A program made the translations under genes and the position numbers. The notes under the pieces are model-generated. The model was not told the origin of the DNA and did no database searches. It saw nothing but the letters and a program-made list of their open reading frames with translations. Of a stretch of 20,129 bases of DNA, positions 9,593-18,925 are shown one piece after another. The DNA is from Rodentolepis nana (Eukaryota > Platyhelminthes > Cestoda > Cyclophyllidea > Hymenolepididae): assembly GCA_900617975.1 (NCBI GenBank), contig UZAE01013678.1, forward strand, positions 1 to 20,129, in the 5' to 3' direction. Positions within the stretch are counted from its first letter, which is position 1, and every line of letters starts with the position of its first letter.

Positions 9593-9824
9593 GTGGGGCG
9601 TGCGTTCTTGTTTTGCTCTTGGAGGGAATTATTACTAGTTTTTGCTGCACGTTCCAACTAGTCAAGAATATGGGGGCGCGACAATACTGAATAGTAGAAA
9701 AATTGGACTTGCAGTTTTTTTGTGTGCTAGTGAAGGGACTTACGCAAAATTCAAATGTTCTTGCCTGTTCGAATTGGGACAGAGTGATCAATGTGGTTGG
9801 AAGTAAAATTTAATTAAGCGAAAA
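9593..9824 (+). promoter_or_regulatory. Candidate promoter / 5' UTR of the 9825 gene
   Basis: Relatively GC-rich compared with both sides, with several CpG pairs (gtggggcgtgcg, gggggcgcgac), and ending at the candidate start codon. No TATA box is evident. A transcription start cannot be placed from sequence alone. Confidence 0.25.
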
Positions 9825-9886
9825 ATGGATTCAGACGTCATGGAAATGGACGTCATTTCAATCAAGAATCCTGGAGATTATACCAA
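9825..9886 (+). CDS. Likely first coding exon of an unidentified gene
   Basis: ATG at 9825 in a good context (gcgaaaaATGG) opens M-D-S-D-V-M-E-M-D-V-I-S-I-K-N-P-G-D-Y-T, an acidic N-terminus. The frame then reaches aa|gtgagc, a plausible donor at 9886/9887 (phase 2). If unspliced, it stops at once at TGA 9888-9890, making a 21-residue peptide. An in-frame TAA at 9804-9806 shows this is the first in-frame ATG. A short upstream ORF starts at 9791 (M-W-L-E-V-K-F-N, stop). The preceding ~200 bp are richer in G and C than the surroundings and include CpGs (gggggcgcgac), as a promoter or 5' UTR might. I do not recognise the protein, and no second exon was found in the window. Confidence 0.5.
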
Positions 9887-9912
9887 GTGAGCTTTTTCCA
9901 TTTTGAAAATAT

Positions 9913-10186
9913 TTATTTATATCAAATGGCAGGCGTTCTGATAGTTATCACAGAGGGGAAGGAACATCAAAGTGGAAAAAGTCGAGAGGAGGGGGGGAAC
10001 AGAAGAGTGCTTCAAAGACGAAGGTAAAAAAAGGTGAGGTGAGTACTGTGGAAGTAGTTGAATATGGCATACAGTTGGATCATGGCAGTTTGAAGTCAGA
10101 AGTCAACTGAAGGTTAGTAGACTTTTTTGCCGTATGAATATACGTTGCCCAGGGTGCACCACGTGGAGGTGAGTCTATCGCATACC
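9913..10186 (-). mobile_element. SINE copy 6, with 15-bp target-site duplication, in the first intron
   Basis: ccattttgaaaatat flanks the element at 9898-9912 and 10187-10201. The copy is about 274 bp and lacks part of the tail-proximal sequence (gatagttatcacagagg). Read on the + strand it offers gag|gtgagt at GT 10039 and gag|gtgagt at GT 10169. Both match the consensus better than the donor at 9887, which is only 26 bp before the insertion. Confidence 0.92.
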
Positions 10187-10201
10187 CCATTTTGAAAATA
10201 T

Positions 10202-10941
10202 GGAAATACGGTTGATCATCATCGTCATATTTCAAATTGAATATGACTCATTTTGCAACGCTTACCTTTTCTCATCATATCTCGCTAAATAGTTGAATAT
10301 ATTGCCATAGCCAAAGGCAAAATACGTAATTTTGGTGCGTATAACTGAATTACTCTACATATTTGGTCATTGTGATGAATAAACAATATCAACATACTTC
10401 TATGCTGAAAAATTTCTTTTGTCAAAATTTGGAAGACAAATTTTGTATTACCATTTGATGAAAACATTTAAAAGGATCAGCATTCAAGAGAAATTGAAAT
10501 TTGAAAAGTGAATGATTGTCGTAAATTTTTGGATGCAAGAAAAAAATAAAGAAGACCGCTTTGTAATTTGTTCAAATAATCTGATCTCAAGCAACTGGAC
10601 AACCTCCTATTAACATAGTTCAATCATCGTAAAAATACTAATTTCGTTTGCATAAATGAAATAATCAATCTTTTAAATCGAACTTTAATGCACACCAGAG
10701 TTAAAATGTGAAACTAGGGTCCGACCCCACTTATATCAATACATTTTCCATGATACGTGTTACCTAATTCACAAATAGTTGCCACTAAGATTTCATTCAG
10801 CTTTCCTCCATCGTGAATTAAATGAGGATAAATTTGGATGGTGCAAAATAATTTTATAAACTTGGCAAAATATTTCAAGATATTTGACCTATAAAGTTCG
10901 GTTTATTGAGCGATTAATGGTAATGATAAAACGAATGGAAG
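10202..10941. other. Intron-like AT-rich DNA, no exon found
   Basis: No element or coding exon was recognised. A short AT-rich imperfect inverted repeat (tgtcaaaattt ... acaaattttgta) lies at about 10419-10447. Confidence 0.4.
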
Positions 10942-10943
10942 TA

Positions 10944-10971
10944 CAGAGTATCCCAAAAAATGTATTCACAC
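10944..10971 (+). repeat. Left terminal inverted repeat of the deleted transposon
   Basis: Pairs with 11459-11486; about 19 of 24 outer positions match after one single-base gap. The outermost cagagtat / atactctg is identical. Confidence 0.7.
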
Positions 10972-11050
10972 GTAAAATAATTGTACTGTGGCAGCAGTCT
11001 GTTATGCTAAGCATCAGAGAAGACTGTGAAGATGAAGAGCTTTGTATTCA

Positions 11051-11358
11051 GCACCCCCACATTACCATCACGATCTTGGGCCTTTTCTTAATGAGATCAT
11101 GCCAAACAGGTGGTTTGGACGAGGGGGCTCTATTTGAATATCTCCCTCCCTGTTCACCAGACCTCACACTACTGGATTTTTTTCTTATGGGGTTACTTAA
11201 AAGACAAAGTCTACGCTACTTCATTTGCAACAGTCACTGAATTTAGAGAAGATATTGAATATGAATACGTCCAAATCCCTAGGAATCGTTTCATGATGTG
11301 CGCGATTATATTACTAGGCGTTGTCAGTGGCGTCTGGATCAAACTGGACGTCAGTTAG
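11051..11358 (+). pseudogene. C-terminal remnant of a Tc1/mariner-type transposase
   Basis: Three frames must be joined to follow the protein. The first (11051-11134) reads A-P-P-H-Y-H-H-D and then F-L-N-E-I-M-P-N-R-W-F-G-R-G-G-S, ending at a TGA. The second covers C-S-P-D-L-T-L-L-D-F-F (about 11150-11187), the block that carries the third catalytic acid. The third runs from F-F-L-W-G-Y-L-K-D-K-V-Y-A-T to a stop at 11356-11358. The Asp that should precede the A-P-P-H block is gone, as are the helix-turn-helix region and first catalytic Asp. It cannot make an active enzyme. Confidence 0.8.
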
Positions 11359-11458
11359 AGAACTAGCAGTGAAAACCAATAAAAGCCTACTTGTAAAGTA
11401 TTTTTTCGCTTTTAAAATAATAAAATTATAATTGAATGCCACAGGTACAATTAGTTTC

Positions 11459-11486
11459 AATATGTATACATTTTTGAAATACTCTG
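11459..11486 (-). repeat. Right terminal inverted repeat of the deleted transposon
   Basis: Imperfect reverse complement of 10944-10971, with the same terminal CAGAGTAT and an A/T-rich inner part. Confidence 0.7.
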
Positions 11487-11492
11487 CATATA

Positions 11493-11516
11493 TAACTCAG
11501 TTATCACTCTGAGTTA
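11493..11516. repeat. Perfect 8-bp inverted repeat next to the transposon
   Basis: taactcag, eight-base spacer, ctgagtta. It begins seven bases outside the right inverted repeat of the deleted transposon. It may be a chance hairpin. Confidence 0.6.
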
Positions 11517-12259
11517 ACATAGTTACCTCAGACAAATAAAGTCAACGATTAAGCAAATTTTCGGGGGAAATTCACAAATGATATATTTTAATTCTCCCTT
11601 CGAAAACAAGAATTGCAAATTCTTAACCAATGACAAAGAGTAAGATGTTGACAGATTTTCGGAGTTGAGATTTATAGACAACTACTACTTTGTAATATAA
11701 CATTTAAAATCGAAAGTCAATTAAATCAATAATCAATAAGTTTATAGATCACAATAGAATTTAAGTGATCTTTTTTAAACTATTACTCAAGGAAGTTTTA
11801 GTGTACTATGAAATTGTGGTATTTCGTTTGTCAAGGGAGCTATTTATAATTGGAGGAAACCTTTTCAATAAATTCACATTTATATTTTATTTTAAATATT
11901 ATTACAGAAAATTAAATCGACAACAGGCTATTTGCTAATTGCGGTCATTTTGATTACAATTGAATTCTCATTTGTAACATGCATACGAAATTTTTAAAAA
12001 GTGCTCATCAAAATTCGCATTCGATTCGTGAGAAATTTTAGGACCGCCTCTCTAGAATAATTAATGGTCTACCTGTCCTTGAGAAAATAAAAAAAGACGC
12101 TAGAGCGTAACTTTTGGAATAATTTTGGTTAGCAAGGGATGAATTATTAACACGAGTTCAAATGTTATTTATCGACTCAGTAAATTTTGTTGCGGTATAA
12201 TATCTTTGCGTTTCCCTATTATTTTTTTCGGAATACAATTGGAGTTAGATGATGTTCCT

Positions 12260-12470
12260 ATATCTCTCTCTCTCTCAAAAAATTGTCCCAACGCATCTTA
12301 CTCTTCCTTGGGGCTGTGTCTATTATATCTCTCTTCTGGTTTATCACTTGTGTCAATCTCTCGTTAATCATCAGGTACTGATGAAAGCCTAAAGATAGTA
12401 TACCAGACGTCTTTGATTTGGTAGGCTTGACCTAACTTATGCTTCCAACCTATGAATATCTCTCTCTCTC
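12260..12470. repeat. Block bounded by two (TC)n runs
   Basis: atatctctctctctctc ends near 12276 and a very similar atatctctctctctc ends at 12470. The two copies are followed by caaaa and cagaaaa. The ~185 bp between them could be an insertion flanked by a duplicated microsatellite, or two independent TC runs. No element was recognised inside. Confidence 0.4.
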
Positions 12471-13121
12471 AGAAAATAAAGCCTCTATTTAAGAAAATTA
12501 GGACTATGTTAGTTGAATTCTTTTGTGGGAAGAAGAAACTGGGGCTTTTGTTGAAGCATTAATGGATTCATTGTTCCATAAAAATATAAAATATTAAGTA
12601 GCAGTATTTTAGACAAAGCAATGAAATTAAGATCTCTGAACTCAAAGTTAGGAACCAACAATAAAAGATGATGCTGTGTATTCCAAAGCCCTAAACTCTT
12701 TTTTTTGAAATTTACTCGATAATAGTTGCAATGGGGTTAAAATGGAAACTTGCAAAATTTTATGCTTTGAAGTGGGTCATAGCGGTATAATGGTTAGCAA
12801 AAAAATGCGGTTTCATCAGTGTCATATTGCAGTAACTTGAAAGTATGCATCACATTCTGTCAGGACTTTATGACTTTTGAAGCACCAATTGGCTAATGAA
12901 ATTGCATTTGCCAAACGAATGATGCCAGCTAAAGGTCCTTAAACCTTTTATTTCGTAGATTATGTGGGAGCACATTTAAGGCGCTAAAACAAATCTATTC
13001 GGCGTTGCGTGCATTCACACGATTTATTCTACAAGTCATTAGCAAGATCACTATGCATCACAAAATGATGCACATTTTTTCATGATTCCTAGTTCGAGTA
13101 ATTCAAATACCCATTCATGGT

Positions 13122-13128
<7 letters not shown>

Positions 13129-13162
<34 letters not shown>
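13129..13162. repeat. (AT)17 microsatellite
   Basis: Thirty-four bases of uninterrupted AT. It produces a run of Tyr-Ile codons in one frame, which is not a protein. Confidence 0.97.
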
Positions 13163-13165
<3 letters not shown>

Positions 13166-15025
13166 AATCCAATTAATTGCAATTTGACTCCGCAAGTTGA
13201 ACAACAGAGTTACGCTTCGGAGATTTTGCTTCAAGATAGGTGCAATGTACTATCTCATAACTGAGGCGTGTCAGTCAATCGAAATAAAATACCACTGGTA
13301 GGCATTTCACACTTCGTCTACACTTTGTGGTAGTATGTTCTCTTGACAGAACGCTATTTACTAATTGACAATTTCAAGTTGGCAATGTTAGGTGTTATCT
13401 TATAAAGATAATGTGACTCAAATAAGGACACGTGTACGCTCAGGGGATTGATTTTTATTATTGCATTAGATACTTGCAATATCACTGTGCTATTGAAAGC
13501 ATTACCACGAAAGGTCAGAATTGAACTACAAAAGTCTTTATCAATTATTAATTAGTAATTTAGACCATATGTTTTTATCACCTTGTCGGAAAAATTGTTC
13601 CGTTCAAGTATATTTTGTTGTAATATATATATATATCTCTGGGTAAAGTGAAAACAGAATTTTGAAACACTTAAGAAGGAACATTTTATCAATTATTTAC
13701 ATTAGTTCTTATTGAGATTTGTGGGACAAGTCATCGCTTAAAGCTTCGTCGAAGGTCGAAGGTACTGTTAATTCTTCATTAGATTTCGTTTTTAATGAGG
13801 CATCATTTATTTTTCAACATTTAAAATATCAATAAGAATATAATTCAGAAAAAGATTTTGTTTGAAGCCGTTTAAAATGAACATATTTAAAACCTTTTAT
13901 CTTATTTCACAAGCTACAAATGTTTCAAAACGTCGAAAACAGACGCTTTTAAAGCTATTCGCTTTCAATTTATTATTTTCTAGAAATTAATGTAAAAAGC
14001 ATCACTAATCAAATTCTTCTAATAGTTTAGAAAAAAAGGAGCAGGTGAGGATTTCATTTTATAATTTAAAATATTACATTACCGACCATATAAAATACCA
14101 ACTTTCCATTTTTTTCTTATTGAAGCGAAGTATTTAGTTTTAAATTAACGAGAAGTCTATTTTTAAAATAAAAGTGCATGTTGTCTATTCGAGTGTATTA
14201 ATTAAATACTGGTGCTGATAAAGCACCTTTTTGAAATAAATGACTTGCTTATTCTCTCACCGTTCTTAATTCAGTAATATTCTTTACTTGAGAAAAAAAG
14301 ATTCAGTTTTTAAGCCGACGAGTAAAAATTCTTCCACTAATAGTGTATAGGGAATGAACGAAGAGTAAGATTTAGACTAATTATAAGCACTACAAAAACT
14401 CAATTAATTATTTCCAATTTTGTTGAACTAACGTTTACCACGTTATATGCCTAAATATAAGTTGAAGGCTAATCCAACTTAAAATTCATTTTAGATATTT
14501 CGACGTAATTAAAGTGAAATATATTGCCTGTATGCTATTAAGTTGCAAACCCATAAAAGATTTTATTTGCATATTATTATCACTGTTTTTTATCTAAAAG
14601 CCAACGGAAATAAAAAGCTTTATTTCAAACTTCCACATAATACCAAATCTAAAAAAGTTTGAACTTCGCTTGCTAAAATAAAATGAATTGTTTTATCTAC
14701 TGAAAAAGACAATGTTACAGAGTAAAAAATAAGAAAATAGAAATATAGAATTATTTTTAAATTTATTGTGTTTTACGTTTGCTTTAAGAATCTATTAAGC
14801 AAATCAATAGAAATCTAGTTTTCTTTATTTGTTGATCGAAATGTGAAATTCTTGCCATAATTCAAAACTCATTTTTTACTTATTTCAGTAGCACTTAAAA
14901 ATTATCTTGATAAGGTATTGAATGAAAAGTATTTCATGTTGTTTATTGCACTAACGCTTTAAGCACATGAGCAGAATAACATTTCCATCAATCTTATTTT
15001 AATTATGATTATACTTATTAGTATG

Positions 15026-15057
15026 ATTATTGATTTATGATAAGATAAATCAATAAT
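15026..15057. repeat. Perfect 12-bp inverted repeat (hairpin)
   Basis: attattgattta (15026-15037), eight-base loop, taaatcaataat (15046-15057). Related words (attgatttaataatcaa, ttaaatcaaca) recur at about 15099-15155, so this may be the remains of a small palindromic element. Confidence 0.7.
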
Positions 15058-16917
15058 TAACTATCAATGTGAATACTACGTTCAAAATATTTTTAATAAT
15101 TGATTTAATAATCAACTTGTCTAACTAGTTTCGACTAGTATATATTAAATCAACAATTTACTTGCCTTTAAAACGGAATGCGATGAAAACATTCTTTTAC
15201 TGAAAACGAAGCTGAGATTAAATGCACGAAGAATTACAATTTAGCTTTATTAGTAATTACCAAAGAATAAATTTATTCGTCATCTTTATTATGATCGAAT
15301 ATGGTAAATTTTCTCATTTTAATTTTGTAATCTTTTTAATCATGCGAATTCTTTTAATTCTGAACGTCTGTCGATTTATCAAGCCGAAATTGCTAATATT
15401 CACTTAATTTATCATGTTTCTTTTTCATAGATATAAATTTTAACCATTTTGAACGTTCTTTCTTAATTTTGAAAAGAGCTCGATCAATAATGTATCCTAG
15501 ACAATCAGCCAAAACACCAAAGAGCTTTTTCACTTATGAAGTTAGTAATTCAAATTTTCTAATTAATAAATGGAATTTTAATGCAATACATAATGCAAAT
15601 CCATCCATGCAAAAAAATAACCGGCGTTTTAACATCTTGTAAAACTGAATAAAATAAATGTTTGCTAACATACTCGAAGCCAATGATTAATTTCCAGGTG
15701 TAAAAAAATAGGATCATGAAGATTAATTTTATTGCCTCACCAATGGAGTACGCGGTATAGTAATAAATAAATCCGTGCAAGTTTAGAGATGAAGTTGCTT
15801 TGAAAGATACTGGTTAATTTGAAGAGTTAATATTGTTCCAAAATACAGATTATTTTATTGACACAACAATTTTTGTCTAAAATCCTGGTTACGTCAAACG
15901 TATATATTAGTATAGGCCCTGAGTAATTAAGAGTTATCATACAAAGTTTTTTTACTCCTAAACTAGATATGCGGCATGACAGAAAAATTAAATTAATGAA
16001 AAATTGAAATATTTTGATCACTATTAAGAACTTGAATAAGGGAAACAATTAAGCGCAAAATTGTTCAACATATTATGGGTTAAAGCGAGCATATCTGTTG
16101 TAGAGATTATTTTCCACAACCGATTGAACTTGAGCTCATAAGACGAAGAGGGTGAAAGTTGAGCCCTATTGTGTTTAGAATCGCTAATGAATCTTTATAG
16201 GGCTGTCAACCTAGTCTGAGTTTGAATGCTGATGAAGAAGCGGTCTCATTGTAAAGTAAAACAAGGGTGACTGGATTGCCAAATGGCGTATAGAACATAT
16301 TTCCTAGACATAAAGTCTGTATTTGTTATATAAAAGTAGCTGATTGAACATCTTGAATGATCGATATATTGTTACTGAAAACTATTAAATCCACATAAGG
16401 CACTTGAAAGACTCTCTATACTTCCTTCCACCTCCTTGATTGTAAGTATCTCGTTGTTTTGAATTTCGTGGAACTGATGAAGGCATTGGGTATTCTTCCA
16501 GTATGGACACAACTACTAACTTTAATTCACCTGAATCAGTTCTTGACAAAAATATCAGTTGATTATTTTTAAACCTATTGGGGAGATTTTGGGGTTCACC
16601 AAATTTTATTTGTGCAACGCTGATTTAGTTTACATGGGTATACTTTAATTTCGATTGCATTAACTTGAATCTGAGAAAAATGAAAAATATTTGTACTAAT
16701 GTTCCGTGGATGAGAACTAGTGGTGCCATTAAGTAAACTCGTGGAAGTTAAAATCAGGCTGCATTTATTTTATGAGATAGGCTCAATAGAAATTTGTGGG
16801 TTACAAAAATGATATAATATTCAATTCAATTTTTTATTTAAAGTTGTGTTATTAAAAGCAATTAGATTCAGATAAATGATTTTCGTCCCAGTTTTAAGGG
16901 CTTAGATATGCGTTCGT

Positions 16918-18026
16918 GGTGTGTGCGATAGACTTACCTCCACGTGGTGCACCCTGGACAGCGTATTTTCTTACGGCAAAAAAGTCTATCACTCGGCTTT
17001 CGTTATATTCATACGGCAAAAAGTCTATTAACTGGCAGTTAACTACGATAGACTTACCTCCACGTGGTGCACCCTGGGCAACGTACTTTCTTACGGCAAA
17101 AATTCTATCACTCGGCATTCGTTTTTCAATAGACTTACCTCCACGTGGTGCACCCTGGGCAACGTATATTCATACGGCAAATAGTCTATTGACTGGCAGT
17201 TGACTTCTGACTTCAAACTACCATCACCCCATGGCAGTTGACTTCTCACTTCAAACTACCATCACCTCACTTATGTCATATTCGACCCCTTTCACAGTAA
17301 TCATCTTACCTTACTGTGTCATATTCGACTACTTCCACAGTACTCACCTCACCTACAGTTGACTTCTCACTTCAAACTACCATGACCCCACTGTACGGTA
17401 GTTGACTTCTGACTTCAAAGACAAAAAAGTCTATTGATCGGCAGTTGACTTCTGACTTGCAAAAAGTCTATTGATCGGCAGTTGACTTCTGACTTCAAAC
17501 TACCATCACCCCACTCTATATCATATTCGACTATTTTTACAGTACTCACCTCACCTTTGTCCATATTCGACCATTTCACAGTACTCACCTCACCTTTTTT
17601 CTTAAATTCGACCACTTCAACAGTACTCATCTTACCTTTTCTCTTCGACTTCTCACTTCAAACTACCATCACCCCACTGTATGTCAAATTCGACCCCTTC
17701 CACAGTACTCACCTCACCTTTGCTCTACTGTCGACTTCTTCCACAGTACTAACCTCACCTTTTTTCTACCTATTTCTCACTTCAAACTACCATCACCCCA
17801 CTGTATGTCATATACCTCTGACTTCAAACTACCATCACCCCACTGTATGTCATATTTCACCACTTCCACAGTACTCACCTCGCCTTTTTTCTACCTTAGC
17901 CACTTTCACAGTACTCACCTCACCTTTTCTCTGTCTTTGTATTCCATTGTACTCACCTCACCTTTTTATCTGCCCTTGCATCTCTCTCTTTTGCATCTTT
18001 GAAACACTTTTCTCTTCCCTCCCCTC
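16918..18026 (+). mobile_element. Expanded SINE: head x3, middle segments many times
   Basis: This is the same SINE family in sense orientation, about 1.1 kb instead of ~300 bp. The head (cgatagacttacctccacgtgg, the ccctgg block, then tacggcaaaa and tctat) occurs at about 16926, 17047 and 17129. Next comes the cttcaaactaccatcacc block, about seven times between 17211 and 17836. The acagtactcacctcacctt block occurs about ten times between 17292 and 17962. The tail-proximal ttgcatctttgaaacactt part appears once, at the end (17991-18010). Blocks remain in head-to-tail order overall but with uneven repetition. The LINE-like 3' end and TAAA tail are absent: the element stops at the ambiguous base. 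The long open frame across it (17482-18036) is only the repeat being low in stops. Confidence 0.85.
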
Positions 18027-18027
18027 N
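18027..18027. other. Single ambiguous base at the SINE/mariner junction
   Basis: The only N in the window. It sits exactly where the SINE sequence breaks off and the mariner coding sequence starts, and both elements are truncated there, so this join deserves distrust. Confidence 0.9.
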
Positions 18028-18742
18028 CCGATTTGATAATGCCGGCCGCTTATCTTCAATTGCATCCTTCAGTTTTTCGAGTTCTTCAACATACACACTT
18101 GAATTTATAGTTTGGTTCTGCGGCATAAGTTCAAAATACAAAATTTCTTTGTGATCCCACCAGACTGACAGCATAATCTTTTTTTGGTGAATCTCTGCTT
18201 TTGATACTGTTTGGGCTGGTTGATCTTGCTTCACCCATGATCTCTTGCGAGTAACATTGTTATAAACTATCCACTTTTCGTCGCCAGTAACTAGGTTCTT
18301 CAGAAATGGATCATTCTCATTGCATTTCAGTAGCGGCGAATCACAGATGCTAATCCGTTGCGTCAAATGAATTTCCTTTAACTGGTGAGGGATCCATAAA
18401 TCAAGTTTCTTGACATAACCAAGGGTTTTTCATTTTTTTCAATGCATGTATGCGACACATTGAGCTTCTCTGCAATATCTCGTGTTGTGCTGTGACGATT
18501 TGAATCGATAATGGCCTTGATATGGGTTTCATCCACTTCGACTGGGCGGCCAGATCGTTGTGAATTTTTCAGTGAAAAATCACCGGAACGAAATCTTTCA
18601 AACCAATTTCGACACTGCCTTTCTTGCTCGCGTCTTCATCTCCATATACGGCACATAACTTCTTTTGTGCTTGCGATGCGTTCTTGCCTTTTCGGAAGTA
18701 ATACAATAAAATGTGTCGGAAGTGCACGTCCCGTTCTTTCAT
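18028..18742 (-). pseudogene. Mariner transposase, N-terminal two thirds, two frameshifts, 3' truncated
   Basis: Mariner transposase cuts and pastes its own element at TA sites. From ATG at 18742-18740 the frame gives K-E-R-D-V-H-F-R-H and then the first helix-turn-helix region. Near 18623-18628 it shifts to the frame with R-Q-C-R-N-W-F and S-G-R-P-V-E-V-D-E (the GRPR-like linker) and T-T-R-D-I-A-E-K-L-N-V-S-H (second helix-turn-helix). A second shift in homopolymer runs at about 18420-18440 leads to G-Y-V-K-K-L-D-L-W-I-P-H-Q-L, then V-T-G-D-E-K-W with the first catalytic Asp, S-V-W-W-D and N-Q-T-I-N-S. It ends after R-P-A-L-S-N-R. The blocks with the second and third catalytic Asp are absent. 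Between the shifts no stop occurs, so the copy is fairly young or the shifts are sequencing errors. Confidence 0.9.
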
Positions 18743-18895
18743 TTTTAAATTGGGATAAAAACAAAACTAAAGAACTAAACAAAAAAATTTTTTACTAATT
18801 AACCTAGAAGCCCATACAGTAAGAAAAAATATAGGTTAGATGCTCTGGCCACGTTAACAAAACAAAAGAAAGTATAGAGTGAATCCGTCAACAAA

Positions 18896-18923
18896 AACGG
18901 CAATGACTTAGTTGCCCACCCAA
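18896..18923 (-). repeat. Mariner 5' terminal inverted repeat
   Basis: Read on the - strand it starts ttgggtgggcaactaagtca and continues ttgccg. TA follows on the + strand at 18924-18925, the usual mariner target. The partner repeat was lost with the 3' half. Confidence 0.8.
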
Positions 18924-18925
18924 TA

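Larger units (their letters stand above)
10944..11486 (+). mobile_element. Internally deleted mariner-like transposon with terminal inverted repeats
   Basis: A 543-bp element is bounded by cagagtatcccaaaaaatgt at the left and its imperfect reverse complement at the right (acatttttgaaatactctg). A TA precedes the left end (10942-10943); the right side has CA then TA, which is compatible with a mutated TA duplication. Inside is only the C-terminal quarter of a transposase of the Tc1/mariner relative often annotated with a DUF4817 helix-turn-helix. Full elements of such families are usually about 1.3 kb or more, so most of the middle is lost, giving a MITE-like relic. Confidence 0.72.
11517..16917. 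other. Long AT-rich tract without a supported gene
   Basis: About 5.4 kb with no coding exon, RNA gene or copy of the SINE. I checked acceptor-like sites (near 12470, 14277 and 14888) for a phase-2 second exon of the 9825 gene; each runs into a stop within a few codons. Recognisable contents are simple repeats (12260-12276, 12456-12470, 13129-13162, 13623-13636) and a hairpin at 15026-15057. Small open frames here are what AT-rich DNA gives by chance. Confidence 0.5.
18028..18923 (-). mobile_element. 5' part of a mariner transposon, mellifera-like
   Basis: The 5' end is at 18923, where ttgggtgggcaactaagtca (read on the - strand) starts beside a TA (18924-18925). This resembles the inverted repeats of mellifera-subfamily mariners as I recall them. 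About 180 bp of 5' UTR separate it from the transposase ATG. The 3' half, including the second inverted repeat, is missing beyond 18028. Confidence 0.85.

Noticed and set aside
9495..9791. 98-codon open frame on the - strand
   Set aside because: No recognisable domain or codon pattern; it overlaps the leader of the better-supported + strand exon.
2589..9886. Splicing of the 9825 first exon to the RING exon, since both are phase 2
   Set aside because: The ATG exon lies 7 kb downstream on the same strand, so the order is wrong. Matching phase is expected by chance one time in three.
10884..11240. 118-codon open frame as an intact gene
   Set aside because: It begins outside the transposon's inverted repeat and only touches the true transposase frame around C-S-P-D-L-T; the real protein is spread over three frames.
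12375..12410. C/D snoRNA-like box (ctgatgaa)
   Set aside because: The first base of the C box is wrong, and no D box with a closing stem was found at a suitable distance.
12768..12840. tRNA-like start (agcggtataatggttagca)
   Set aside because: It resembles an A box, but no B box (GTTCGA-type), anticodon stem or acceptor pairing follows.
15222..16048. Several 60-73-codon open frames on both strands
   Set aside because: Rich in Ile, Phe, Leu and Lys as expected from AT-rich non-coding DNA; no motifs, splice sites or start context.
17482..18036. 184-codon open frame on the + strand
   Set aside because: It lies entirely in the expanded SINE; its Ser/Thr/Pro/Phe-rich peptide is the repeated block translated, and it runs into the ambiguous base.
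18511..18798. 95-codon open frame on the + strand
   Set aside because: It is the opposite strand of the mariner transposase N-terminal region.
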